From: Solimonas sp.
GTDB taxonomy: Bacteria > Pseudomonadota > Gammaproteobacteria > Nevskiales > Nevskiaceae
Assembly (NCBI GenBank): GCA_030149365.1
Contig: JASBRP010000016.1
Coordinates: 1 to 64,000 of the forward strand
Direction of reading: 5' to 3'
Length of the DNA stretch: 64,000 nucleotides
Shown here: positions 54,032 to 61,408 of the stretch, one piece after another
Layout of the letters: every line of letters begins with the position of its first letter
Numbering within the stretch: position 1 is the stretch's first letter
Notes under the pieces: generated by a model
The model's database searches: none
The model's input: only the letters and a program-made list of their open reading frames with translations
Told to the model about the DNA's origin: nothing
Made by a program: the position numbers and the translations under genes

Positions 54032-55276
54032 ATGGGGGTCAGGGTGCGCATCGCAAAGCCACTTAGCGACTTACGCTGCCGTGGTGCCAAGCCCAAGGAA
54101 GCCGCCTACCGGCTTTTCGACGGCGGGGGGCATGTACTTGGAGGTGCAACCCTCCGGGAAGAAGGTCTGGCGCATGAAGTTCAGGCACCAGGGCAAGGAA
54201 TCCCGGGTCACCTTCGGCGAGTACCCGGCAATATCTCTCCAGGATGCCCGCCAGGCACGAGAGGAACATCGCCGGCGCCTTCGGGAAGAGGGGGTGTCGC
54301 CAGCGCAGCACAAGAAGCAGCAGGAGGCGCTGCGCCGCACCGCGGCCGCAAGCTCGTTCAAGGCGCTGGGGGATGAGTGGTTCCAGGCTACGGCCGGCAA
54401 GCGGGCTGAAACGACCAACAAGCTGATTCAGAGCCGCATCGAGGACAACCTGTACCCATTCCTCGGCGATAGGCCGATTGCCGAGATCTCACCGCAAGAG
54501 TTGCTCGGGGTTCTCAAGAAGGTCCAGGCACGCGGGGCTCTGGTGGTGGCGAAGAAGCTGCGGCAGTACGCCAGCTCAATCTTTCGGTTCGCCATGTACG
54601 ACGGCCGCGGCAAGGCCGATCCCGCGTCTGCGCTTAGCGGGGCATTGAAGACCAAAAAAGAGCGCCACCACGCCGCGATTGTTGACCCTCGGCAATTGGT
54701 GGCTTATTGCGAGCCATCGAAGGGTATCGTGCCTCTGCTGTCGTCCGCGCCGCACTCCAGATCGCGCCGCTGACCTTTGTACGCCCGAACGAGCTTCGAT
54801 ATGCGGAGTGGGCCGAAATCGATCTTGACGACGCGCTGTGGCGCATTCCAGGCGCGAAAATGAAGATGGAGCGGGATCACTTGGTCCCGCTATCGCGCTA
54901 GGCGGTTGCGGTATTGACCGACCTGCGCGCGCTCACGGGACGAGGTCGGTACCTGTTCCCATCCACGCGTAGTTCCAAACGCCCCATCTCCGAGAATACG
55001 GTTACTGCTGCATTGCGCTCGCTCGGATATTCGGGTGACCAGATGACCGGGCACGGCTTCCGCACCTCGGCCAGCACTATGCTGAATGAACTGGGCTGGA
55101 ATCGGGATGCCATTGAGCGTCAGCTTGCTCACTCGGAGCGCAACAGTGTGCGCGCAGCCTACAACCAAGCCGAGTTTCTTCCGGAACGGATCCAGATGAT
55201 GCAGGCCTGGGCTGATCGTCTGGATACCTTGCGCATTGCCCCGGTGGTAGAGGAAATGTCGGAGGCCGTCTTTTGA
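54032..55276 (+). pseudogene. Tyrosine integrase, inactivated by two frameshifts and a stop
   Basis: The remains read as one P4-type integrase of about 410 residues. The start (PLSDLRCRGAKPKEAAYRLF) ends at a G6 run near 54124-54129, where the frame shifts. The next part (GGMYLEVQPSGKKVWRMKF through the core-binding domain) shifts again near 54704-54712. A further part, with the catalytic Arg in FVRPNELRYAEW, hits TAG at 54899-54901, and the last part keeps HGFRTSAST, LAHSERNSVRAAYN and the C-terminus. It sits just after tRNA-Glu, facing into the island. The island can no longer excise with its own integrase. Confidence 0.9.
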
Positions 55277-55848
55277 GTAGGTCTAAGACTGATCGTGTGG
55301 CGGAATTAGGGGGATCGGAGTTTGCTGAGCTGCTGCTTTTAGAGGAGAAGACGCTCAGAAAGTCCCATTCCGAATGGACCCGTGAGCAGCTTGAATCATT
55401 CAGCAGGCGGCTGGTTACATGGCCTGAGAGACGACGGCGCGCAATTGAGGGGATGCCGGAGAAAAGGAGGCGAGGACGGCCGCGCAACGTCGAGGCTCCA
55501 TCAGTGGAAAAAACTCAGAGTAGCTTGGCCGATGCTACTCCGCATATGGTTCTGGGTTGGGTCAGGGGCACGAAGGTCCAGATGCTGCGAGAACTACGGG
55601 CCAAAGCCAAGAAGTCAGAAAATCCGCGAGGGCCGGTTAAAAGGCCCACCGACAAGAGTGTTGTCGAAAGATTCCTCAGAGAGCACTACCTGGCTCATGA
55701 GCGCATTGTAGGTCGTAGGAAAGTGGAGGTGACCGAGTCGGCTATCCGCACGGAGATGCAAGGGCTTCTTCAACGATACGCATCCGCCAAACGCCTCCGT
55801 AAATTGGCGGCTGAACGCCGCAAGCGACAATTTGCATCGCGGATCTAG
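55273..55848 (+). CDS. Hypothetical basic protein next to the integrase
   Basis: I do not recognise this 191-aa protein. It starts at TTG 55273, overlapping the integrase stop (TTGA), or a little later. It is rich in Arg/Lys, with an AT-hook-like KRRRGRPRNVE near residue 75 and a C-terminal helical basic tail (YASAKRLRKLAAERRKRQF). Both features suggest nucleic acid binding. Related short genes often lie between integrase and AlpA in islands, but no family name can be given. Base composition is lower in GC than the core genes. Confidence 0.6.
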   Translation: MSRSKTDRVAELGGSEFAELLLLEEKTLRKSHSEWTREQLESFSRRLVTWPERRRRAIEGMPEKRRRGRPRNVEAPSVEKTQSSLADATPHMVLGWVRGTKVQMLRELRAKAKKSENPRGPVKRPTDKSVVERFLREHYLAHERIVGRRKVEVTESAIRTEMQGLLQRYASAKRLRKLAAERRKRQFASRI

Positions 55849-55913
55849 CACACTTTTACTTGAAAATGTAGGGAAAAATCGAATCGATTTTTCCCGCTGT
55901 TTTCCATCGGCTC

Positions 55914-56174
55914 ATGTCCAACATGGGCGGCGTCCACCTGATTCCGAGACGCCACATGCAGCCCCAGTCGCTCCAGATTCTCACCCGCAAGGAAGTTGAG
56001 AGCCTGACCAGTCTTTCTCGCTCCTCAATTTACCAGTTGGTGGCGCAGCGCGCATTTCCCCAGGCCATCCGACTCCTCCCGACGAAATCCGTGGGCTGGA
56101 ACAAAGATGAGGTGGAGTCCTGGATTCGGGATCGCATGAATGCGCGGCGCGGCCAGGGCAGCGTCCATGGCTAA
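55914..56174 (+). CDS. AlpA-family excisionase/regulator
   Basis: The 86-aa product has the AlpA winged HTH: ILTRKEVESLTSLSRSSIYQ, then FPQAIRLLPTKSVGWNKDEVESWIRDR. AlpA proteins act as excision factors and transcription activators of integrative elements. An alternative start is ATG 55956 (MQPQSLQIL). The last 8 nt overlap the next gene, which suggests joint expression. Confidence 0.88.
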   Translation: MSNMGGVHLIPRRHMQPQSLQILTRKEVESLTSLSRSSIYQLVAQRAFPQAIRLLPTKSVGWNKDEVESWIRDRMNARRGQGSVHG

Positions 56175-56637
56175 GCGAACTCATGGGTCGACAGGTCATT
56201 ACCTTTCAGCGCCTGCGTTCCGGGCTTGGGTGGATTTCGTTGTTGGCGCCAACTTGCCTATTTTCGCCACTCTGACATTCCGACGGCCTGTGACCAGGCA
56301 TACCGCGCTGCGCAGCTTTCGGGAAATGGCCAATTTCACGAATAGGAAGCTCTACGGCAAGCGGTGCTGGAAGAAGCCGCATGTTCAACTGCGCTGGGCC
56401 GTGGTCGTGGAGCGCGGTACCGATGGGCGGTTGCACATCCATGCGCTTCTGGACGCTCCAGAACGCGATCCTAATCTTGCCGCGCGGCATTTGGACAAGA
56501 TGTGGCGTAAGTATCAGGGCATTGCGCAAATCGAGTTTGTCAGGTCGGCGGAAGCCTGCTCCCGCTACCTATGCAAGACCCTACCGCGCGGCGGTCAGGT
56601 CGAGCTGAGTTCTAGCTTTAAAAAACCTACCAGGTAA
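56167..56637 (+). CDS. Small HUH-family replication initiator-like protein
   Basis: A 156-aa product with three motifs of HUH endonucleases in order: FATLTFRRPV (motif 1), GRLHIHALLDAPE (His-x-His metal site) and SRYLCKTLPRG (catalytic Tyr with following Lys). It is short for a replication initiator and lacks a helicase domain. Such proteins occur with AlpA in islands and in filamentous-phage-derived elements. It probably nicks DNA for element replication or mobilisation. It starts inside alpA. Confidence 0.78.
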   Translation: MAKRTHGSTGHYLSAPAFRAWVDFVVGANLPIFATLTFRRPVTRHTALRSFREMANFTNRKLYGKRCWKKPHVQLRWAVVVERGTDGRLHIHALLDAPERDPNLAARHLDKMWRKYQGIAQIEFVRSAEACSRYLCKTLPRGGQVELSSSFKKPTR

Positions 56638-56857
56638 GTCTCTGCGCCACTTCGGGCGCCAGTCCCCAAGTGCTAGACGCGGGGGGCTTAGAGGCAGCGC
56701 GTGTGCGTTTTTTTAATCGCGCTCGTCTGTAGCCCTGCCTGAAATCCCAAAGACTTTAGGCGGGAGGCAGAGAGCTTCGCCGCTCTGACTCGACCGTCAG
56801 GTTGACGATTGCCCGGGTGCCATGATCATCTTTAAGGAGATAAGAGGAGAGATAGCA

Positions 56858-57268
56858 GTGCCTGTATTCTTTGCTGTTAAAGCGCACGGCCCGGACAAAG
56901 ACAAGCTTAGTTCCGCGTTGGCCGCTGGGGTTGTTCTGGCTCAGCAGCACTCGTGTCAAATGACATTACTTGTCCCGGCGCTGAAAGCTGCCGAGGGGAC
57001 CATACTTAGTGATGTACTCGGGGAAAAATCCGTTCGCCGGCTTGTGAAGGGAGAGACCCTTCGCCTTGAAGGGTGTGCTTTGGTGATGTGCTCCATGCAG
57101 ACCGTAAATCCTTTCCAAGAGCAAGGCGTTGTTGTCGCGTTGTGGGGTGGCAAGACGATGCTTGAAAAGCTGGACAAATGTTCAGTGGCCAAGGCCGTGG
57201 TAGCGCTCTCGTGGCTCCCTGAGGAGATTGAGCCATGGATAGTTGCACGGGCCGCCACGGTTCTCTAA
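56858..57268 (+). CDS. Hypothetical protein, first gene of island cluster A
   Basis: Not recognised. I prefer GTG 56858-56860 because AGAGGAGA lies at 56843-56850; a longer form from ATG 56822 is possible. The 136-aa product (VPVFFAVKAHGPDKDKLSSA ...) is compact alpha/beta with strands such as MTLLVPAL and GVVVALWG, and the last third (VAKAVVALSWLPEEIEPWI) looks like a Rossmann-type strand-helix pattern. No catalytic motif is evident. It is followed by the HEPN-like gene after 12 nt if that gene starts at 57280. This order suggests a partner or sensor role. Confidence 0.65.
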   Translation: MPVFFAVKAHGPDKDKLSSALAAGVVLAQQHSCQMTLLVPALKAAEGTILSDVLGEKSVRRLVKGETLRLEGCALVMCSMQTVNPFQEQGVVVALWGGKTMLEKLDKCSVAKAVVALSWLPEEIEPWIVARAATVL

Positions 57269-57279
57269 ACGGCGCTGGT

Positions 57280-57369
57280 ATGCAACCCGAAGTTCCTTAT
57301 CTGTGTGACCTGCTTCGGCGTGCCCATAGTTGGCTGCCGCATGGTTTAGCTTTGGAGAGATTGCCCTGA
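57280..57369 (+). other. Short coding-like frame at the 5' end of the HEPN-like gene
   Basis: ATG 57280-57282 begins 12 nt after the previous stop and opens 29 codons (MQPEVPYLCDLLRRAHSWLP...) that end in TGA overlapping the HEPN-like frame. The content reads like normal protein N-terminus rather than noise. It is either the displaced N-terminus of the HEPN-like protein or a leader peptide. Confidence 0.5.
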
Positions 57370-57983
57370 ACGTCGGGAATTCAGTTCGAGAGGCGATCGT
57401 AGATTGGGAGGCAGGGGAGTTGGAAGCCTCTATGCTTCATGCCTGCAATGCCGTTGACGGAACGGCCAAGAAGCTCTACGGGAATCTGGGCGCCAATGCG
57501 CGCTTCACCGAACTACTCCGCGCCAACTACTCAATTCTCGGCCCGATGGGCGTTCCTGGCATTAACCTGGCCGAGACCCGTTTCCCGATTGTGGTGGCCC
57601 GCCCTAAGGCATCAGGTGGGCAGCCAGATCTCGCCGATGTTATCTATGGCATTCATCGATGCTGTCATGGGCATGGAGAGGAGCTGCCAGGAGGATTTGA
57701 GTTACTTCAAGATGCCGCTGCCTCCACAAGAGTGACCCGTCTATCCGTTGTGAAGGGAGCGGTGAGGCTCAGCGACCGAATAATTTTCGGGCTCTTGGCA
57801 GTTGCCGTATGTTCACCTGTAAACATCGATCAAGTAGTGCCTGATGGCTTCTATCTTACGTTTGGAGATTCGGAAAAGCTCTTCATAAATCAATGGTGGG
57901 GTCGAGCGGGAGACTTTTCTTCCCTTGTTGCCAGGGACCCCATGCCTTCGGTAAAGATGGATTTTGGAGACTGGATGAGTTGA
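57330..57983 (+). CDS. HEPN-like protein with RX4H motif; start region apparently frameshifted
   Basis: The open frame (up to 217 aa) has a helical N-terminal part (NSVREAIVDWEAGELEASML, HACNAVDGTAKKLY) followed by DLADVIYGIHRCCHGHGEEL. R110-CCHG-H115 is an RX4H motif as in HEPN ribonucleases. It has no ATG start; TTG 57330 has no ribosome site. A 29-codon frame from ATG 57280 (coding-like: YLCDLLRRAHSWLPHGLALE) ends at TGA 57367-57369 and would join this frame by a -1 shift near 57366. So either a frameshift mutation or a recoding site lies there. A role in antiviral RNA cleavage is inference. Confidence 0.6.
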   Translation: MAAAWFSFGEIALNVGNSVREAIVDWEAGELEASMLHACNAVDGTAKKLYGNLGANARFTELLRANYSILGPMGVPGINLAETRFPIVVARPKASGGQPDLADVIYGIHRCCHGHGEELPGGFELLQDAAASTRVTRLSVVKGAVRLSDRIIFGLLAVAVCSPVNIDQVVPDGFYLTFGDSEKLFINQWWGRAGDFSSLVARDPMPSVKMDFGDWMS

Positions 57984-58004
57984 GAAAGCCAAGACAGGGA
58001 GCAT

Positions 58005-58799
58005 ATGAAAGCACTTAGGCTAATCGTCGGAGAGTGTATTTACTGCGGGGATTGTGATTCGAAACTCACACGTGAGCATGTTCTTCCCAGGGGCCTCGGA
58101 GGAAACGAGTCACCCGCAGGGGCTTCTAGTGCATTCGTCCTCCAAGAGGCGTCCTGCGAAAAATGTAGGCGCACTACACAGAAGATGGAGGAGGACTGCC
58201 TACGCCACATGATGGATCCGGCGAGGGCGAGGCTGGGGTTGAAGCGTAAGGACAGGACGGGGAAAACTACAAAAGCGCAGGTCGTTCTTGAGGATGGTTC
58301 TAGTACGGAACGAGATCTTCCCTGGCATGAAGTCCCAGGCCCTATCATTCTTCCCTCATTCCACGAGGCTTTGATATTTTCGGGGAACCAAGCATCAGAT
58401 CTTGCTCCGTGCGACTACGAGATCATTGTTGTAGCCCCGGCGACTGCGATGGCTGCTAACAAAAGGTCAAAGGTCGGCGTAACCCTTACGGCGAATGCAC
58501 GCCGCTTCGCTCAACTCTTGGCAAAGATCGCTCTCGGCGTTGCTGTAGCGAGATATGGCCCAAAAGGTTTTGAGCCCTTCGTCCGGGATTTCATCTTGGA
58601 CAAACCTGGGTCGCATGGAAGATGGGTCGGCGGATTTGCACAGAGCAAGGAAAAGGGGCCGCTCTCTAAGGAATTCCATGCGATCAGGCAGTATGAAAAG
58701 CCCGGTCCAGTCGGAACCTTTATCTTTGTTGAGATACGACTGTTCGCAGAATTTGGTGGTCCGACAAACTATGTTGTGGTGGGTCGGCTATTGAGATGA
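58005..58799 (+). CDS. HNH endonuclease-like protein of island cluster A
   Basis: A 264-aa product whose first 60 residues form an HNH/zinc site: GECIYCGDC (CxxC at 11-14), LTREHVLPRGLGGNES with the catalytic His, and SCEKCRR (CxxC at 51-54). The remaining 200 residues have no family I recognise. Such HNH proteins are common DNA or RNA nucleases in defence islands. AGGGAG just before ATG 58005 supports the start. It lies 21 nt after the HEPN-like gene. Confidence 0.75.
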   Translation: MKALRLIVGECIYCGDCDSKLTREHVLPRGLGGNESPAGASSAFVLQEASCEKCRRTTQKMEEDCLRHMMDPARARLGLKRKDRTGKTTKAQVVLEDGSSTERDLPWHEVPGPIILPSFHEALIFSGNQASDLAPCDYEIIVVAPATAMAANKRSKVGVTLTANARRFAQLLAKIALGVAVARYGPKGFEPFVRDFILDKPGSHGRWVGGFAQSKEKGPLSKEFHAIRQYEKPGPVGTFIFVEIRLFAEFGGPTNYVVVGRLLR

Positions 58800-58833
58800 G
58801 AGTAGGGTTACAACCACAAGGAGCTCTATCTGC

Positions 58834-59550
58834 ATGAATCACGATGCAATCCCGCAGTCGCTTGAAGAGGCTCTTGTTGATTCAGTGGCGTCTGAGAACC
58901 TGCAAAGTGTGGCTGTGGATCTGGCAGAGATCGGAATTGATTCCCTGTTGGAAAGCGGAGTGGGAAAGGATATTCCAGTGATCGGCAGCTTGCTGAGCTT
59001 GTACAAAGCGGGACGGAGTGTGCGCCAGCAGTTGTTCATTCGAAAGGTTCTTAACTTTCTTAGAGGCGTTAGTACAGCAACGTCACAGGAGCGCGAAAAG
59101 CTAGCTGAGGAACTGATTTCCCACCACGGTTCGGCCACTCAAGCCGGAGCAGCCGTCATTTTATTGCTTGATAGATTGGACGAGCTATCTAAGCCGGCTT
59201 TGGTAGCCAGGTTATTTGTCGCGTGTGCAAAAGGGGCAATAACCGTAGATGAGGTTCTAAGGTACTCAGCGTACGTAGATAGAATGTACATCGGAGATAT
59301 TCGTGCATTGTCGCGCTTGGGCAGTGGACCCGGATACACCACGCTCGAACAGGAGGCGCTACTGAGCGCGGGATTGATGGTCCAGAGACTTCAAAATCCC
59401 CCGAAACCACCCAGGGGCCACACGGTCACCGAGAGCAGCATGTACTACGGAAAGGAGCCGGAGTTGCAAATGCTCCTCTCGGAACATGCTAAGAAAATGG
59501 CTGAACTACTCTTTGACGCAAAGATGCAGGTCGTTGAGATTAAGATTTGA
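58834..59550 (+). CDS. Hypothetical helical protein, last gene of cluster A
   Basis: Not recognised. The 238-aa product has an amphipathic/hydrophobic stretch at about residues 43-75 (GKDIPVIGSLLSLYKAGRSV then RQQLFIRKVLNFLRG), which could lie on or in the membrane. Several predicted helices (AGAAVILLLDRLDELSKPAL) follow. A ribosome site AAGGAG precedes ATG 58834. In a defence reading, a membrane-acting effector would fit, but there is no direct evidence. It is 34 nt downstream of the HNH gene. Confidence 0.65.
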   Translation: MNHDAIPQSLEEALVDSVASENLQSVAVDLAEIGIDSLLESGVGKDIPVIGSLLSLYKAGRSVRQQLFIRKVLNFLRGVSTATSQEREKLAEELISHHGSATQAGAAVILLLDRLDELSKPALVARLFVACAKGAITVDEVLRYSAYVDRMYIGDIRALSRLGSGPGYTTLEQEALLSAGLMVQRLQNPPKPPRGHTVTESSMYYGKEPELQMLLSEHAKKMAELLFDAKMQVVEIKI

Positions 59551-59761
59551 ATCGCCGTTCCATGTGCGGCATGGCTCCTCTGCCTGGGCCCGACAAAGGT
59601 GAGGCAGGCGCCCGACCCAGATAGCGCGAAATTATTGCGAGCAGGGCTGAGTGAGGATGCTGGGAGGAGTACCGGAGGGTTCAGAGAGGGCTTCGGGAGC
59701 TGTGCCGGGTACGACCAATAGGCCGATCAAATGTGACCGACCGAGCGCTGGTGAAGCCGGA
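59551..59761. other. Convergent gap between cluster A and a minus-strand gene
   Basis: Between two converging genes; it holds a GC-rich imperfect hairpin near 59586-59612 (CTGCCTGGGCCCGACAAAGG and GAGGCAGGCGCCCGACC) but no strong terminator. No gene is supported. Confidence 0.5.
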
Positions 59762-60040
59762 CTAAAGTCCTGAGGTTTCTCTTTGCCACAGTCGGGCAAA
59801 AGGAATAGCGGTCGGATCCCCTGAGGCTCCTTCCTCACGAATGAGCCAAGCGCGCATTTCCTCTGCGGAGATGGGCTGACCATTGTGGAACACATCACTC
59901 AAGAGTCGGCCAGCTACCCAGGCTCCGTCGCGAAAAATTTGCGCCACGGGGAAATTGCCTGCTACGCGATACGGCTGCCCTTCAACGTCGTAGTACCTAA
60001 CGTCACCCAGGGCTTCTGTCGGGTCATTGGATAAGCTCAT
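59762..60040 (-). CDS. Hypothetical small protein
   Basis: The 92-aa product (MSLSNDPTEALGDVRYYDVE ...) has no domain I know. The translation signals are good: AAGGAGA lies eight nt before ATG on the minus strand. It has a small beta-rich N-terminal half (YRVAGNFPVAQIFRDGAWV) and a Glu-rich middle. It is preceded by tandem 11-bp repeats and a long near-palindrome (60074-60143) that may control it. Confidence 0.6.
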   Translation of the reverse strand: MSLSNDPTEALGDVRYYDVEGQPYRVAGNFPVAQIFRDGAWVAGRLLSDVFHNGQPISAEEMRAWLIREEGASGDPTAIPFARLWQRETSGL

Positions 60041-60073
60041 GATTACTTTCTCCTTACAGCTTTGCTGGAGCCA

Positions 60074-60143
60074 TCACTGAGGATTCACTGAGGACTCACT
60101 GAGTGTTCAGCAAGGGCTTCGAAACGGTTTCGAAACCCTTGCT
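60074..60143. promoter_or_regulatory. Three 11-bp tandem repeats next to a 35-nt near-palindrome
   Basis: TCACTGAGGA occurs at 60074-60083 and 60085-60094, with a variant at 60096-60105, an 11-nt period. Directly after, 60109-60143 is an almost perfect palindrome (AGCAAGGG...CCCTTGCT, inner TTCGAAACGGTTTCGAA). The stretch lies between the two minus-strand genes. One helical turn per repeat fits cooperative binding of a regulator; the palindrome may be an operator or a terminator for the upstream gene. Confidence 0.6.
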
Positions 60144-60214
60144 ATAACCTTGAATCCTGGCCTGCCGTCCATCATTGCTGCGGGATGTTTTGCCTATTTC
60201 CTTGCTTTGTATCG

Positions 60215-60721
60215 CTAGTTGTGCGGCATTGCAGCGACAGCATTCGCGGAAAGCCTGCCCTCACTATGACACTCGCTAGCAACGAAGATGATGCCCTCGT
60301 TAGTGGAGGACTGCGCATACAGGGCAATCGTGGCGGCCTGCATGTCCTCAATTGTTAGGTGAGGGTGCAGGGCCAGTGAGGCCATAGGGTCCACTAAAAA
60401 CGACGAAGCTGCCTGTTCCAGCGGCACCCCGGACTGTTTCGCCTTGGACATAAACTGCGCGATCTTGATCATTTCTAAGCAGCGCGGATCCTTAGAGAAA
60501 ACCAATTTCTCGGGCTCCGGGTCTTGCGCCGCGGCAGGTTGAGGGGCGGGCGTTGAAGCCTGCATTGCGACCTCCGGCACTGGGACAACCTGTGGAAGGG
60601 CTGGCGTGGCTTCTGCCGCGGCCGACGGCCACTGCGGGGCCTCTCTCTTTAGCCCTACTGCGAGAATGCCCAAGCCGGTAGCGACGGCCACCGTAGCGGC
60701 TATCAGGCCTTTTGTCTGCAT
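60215..60721 (-). CDS. Hypothetical membrane-anchored protein
   Basis: The 168-aa product starts at ATG 60719-60721 behind AAGGAG; further upstream codons are not needed. One N-terminal hydrophobic segment (GLIAATVAVATGLGILAVGL) acts as signal anchor, then a Pro/Ala/Glu-rich linker and a small domain (PRCLEMIKIAQFMSKAKQSG ... HSEGRLSANAVAAMPHN) with two Cys. It is probably exposed in the periplasm. Function unknown. It is divergent from the XRE gene across 98 nt. Confidence 0.6.
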   Translation of the reverse strand: MQTKGLIAATVAVATGLGILAVGLKREAPQWPSAAAEATPALPQVVPVPEVAMQASTPAPQPAAAQDPEPEKLVFSKDPRCLEMIKIAQFMSKAKQSGVPLEQAASSFLVDPMASLALHPHLTIEDMQAATIALYAQSSTNEGIIFVASECHSEGRLSANAVAAMPHN

Positions 60722-60819
60722 CGAATCACTCCTTCTGGTTAGAACGCTGAAAGCAGCTTCATAGCATATGATACTCATAGCCCGTGGCTCCTTAGGAAGC
60801 AAGTTTCTAAGGTCGGGGA

Positions 60820-61071
60820 ATGCAGAAGCTGCCCCACCTCATTGCTCTTGGACGAAAAATCCGCTCCATCCGGGAGGACAAGGGGTTTTCCCAGGAGGGG
60901 TTCTCGGCCGAGGTAGGGCTTGATCGGGCCTACTACGGTGGCATTGAGCGCGGCGAGCGGAATGTTGCGGCCATCAATCTGATGAAGATGGCCCAGGCAC
61001 TCAAGGTAGAGGTCGGGGAGTTATTTCCCACTCTTGGTGAACTGGACGCCCTGGATAAGCGCCGGCGCTGA
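60820..61071 (+). CDS. XRE-family transcriptional regulator
   Basis: An 83-aa single-domain HTH protein: LIALGRKIRSIREDKGFSQE, then FSAEVGLDRAYYGGIERGERNVAAINL and an acidic C-terminus. Regulators of this size control restriction-modification or defence operons. It is divergent from the membrane-anchored protein gene and upstream of cluster B, with a 14-bp palindrome 34 nt after its stop that could be its site. Confidence 0.88.
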   Translation: MQKLPHLIALGRKIRSIREDKGFSQEGFSAEVGLDRAYYGGIERGERNVAAINLMKMAQALKVEVGELFPTLGELDALDKRRR

Positions 61072-61104
61072 GCAAGAGGCGCCGCGCGTCACGGCGCACG
61101 GCCG

Positions 61105-61118
61105 CGTTAGCGCTAACG
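61105..61118. promoter_or_regulatory. 14-bp palindrome downstream of the XRE gene
   Basis: CGTTAGCGCTAACG is a perfect palindrome in the gap before the HNH gene. It could be an operator for the XRE regulator controlling cluster B. Confidence 0.45.
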
Positions 61119-61408
61119 GTCCCGAACTGACCATACGGTCTCAGGACTTGCCCCACCGAAGCGGGCCGGCATTTTGCCGAGAAAATTCTGCCCGTTATGC
61201 CGGCAGCGCGGCAAAATCCCCCAGCATTGCTAACCGATTGTAATGAAGGGACTTTCTGTTTTGCCGACGGAATTGCCGGAAGCACCCCACGCTTCTCGCG
61301 GTACTGCGTGTGCCCTGGCTCTGCGGCATCGAAGCCCACCGCAAAGCGATTCAGCCGCTCCCGCCGTACTAAGATCAACAAGCCCAAGTTGAGAACTAGA
61401 AAAAGCCT
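61119..61408. other. Intergenic leader of cluster B
   Basis: About 290 nt without a supported gene. Small inverted repeats include GACC-ATAC-GGTC near 61129-61140 and TGCCG/CGGCA arms around 61168-61207. The promoter of the HNH gene should lie here; I see no convincing -10/-35 pair. Confidence 0.5.

Noticed and set aside
60074-60105. CRISPR-like array
   Set aside because: The repeats are only 10-11 nt with no spacers. No cas gene is present in the window.
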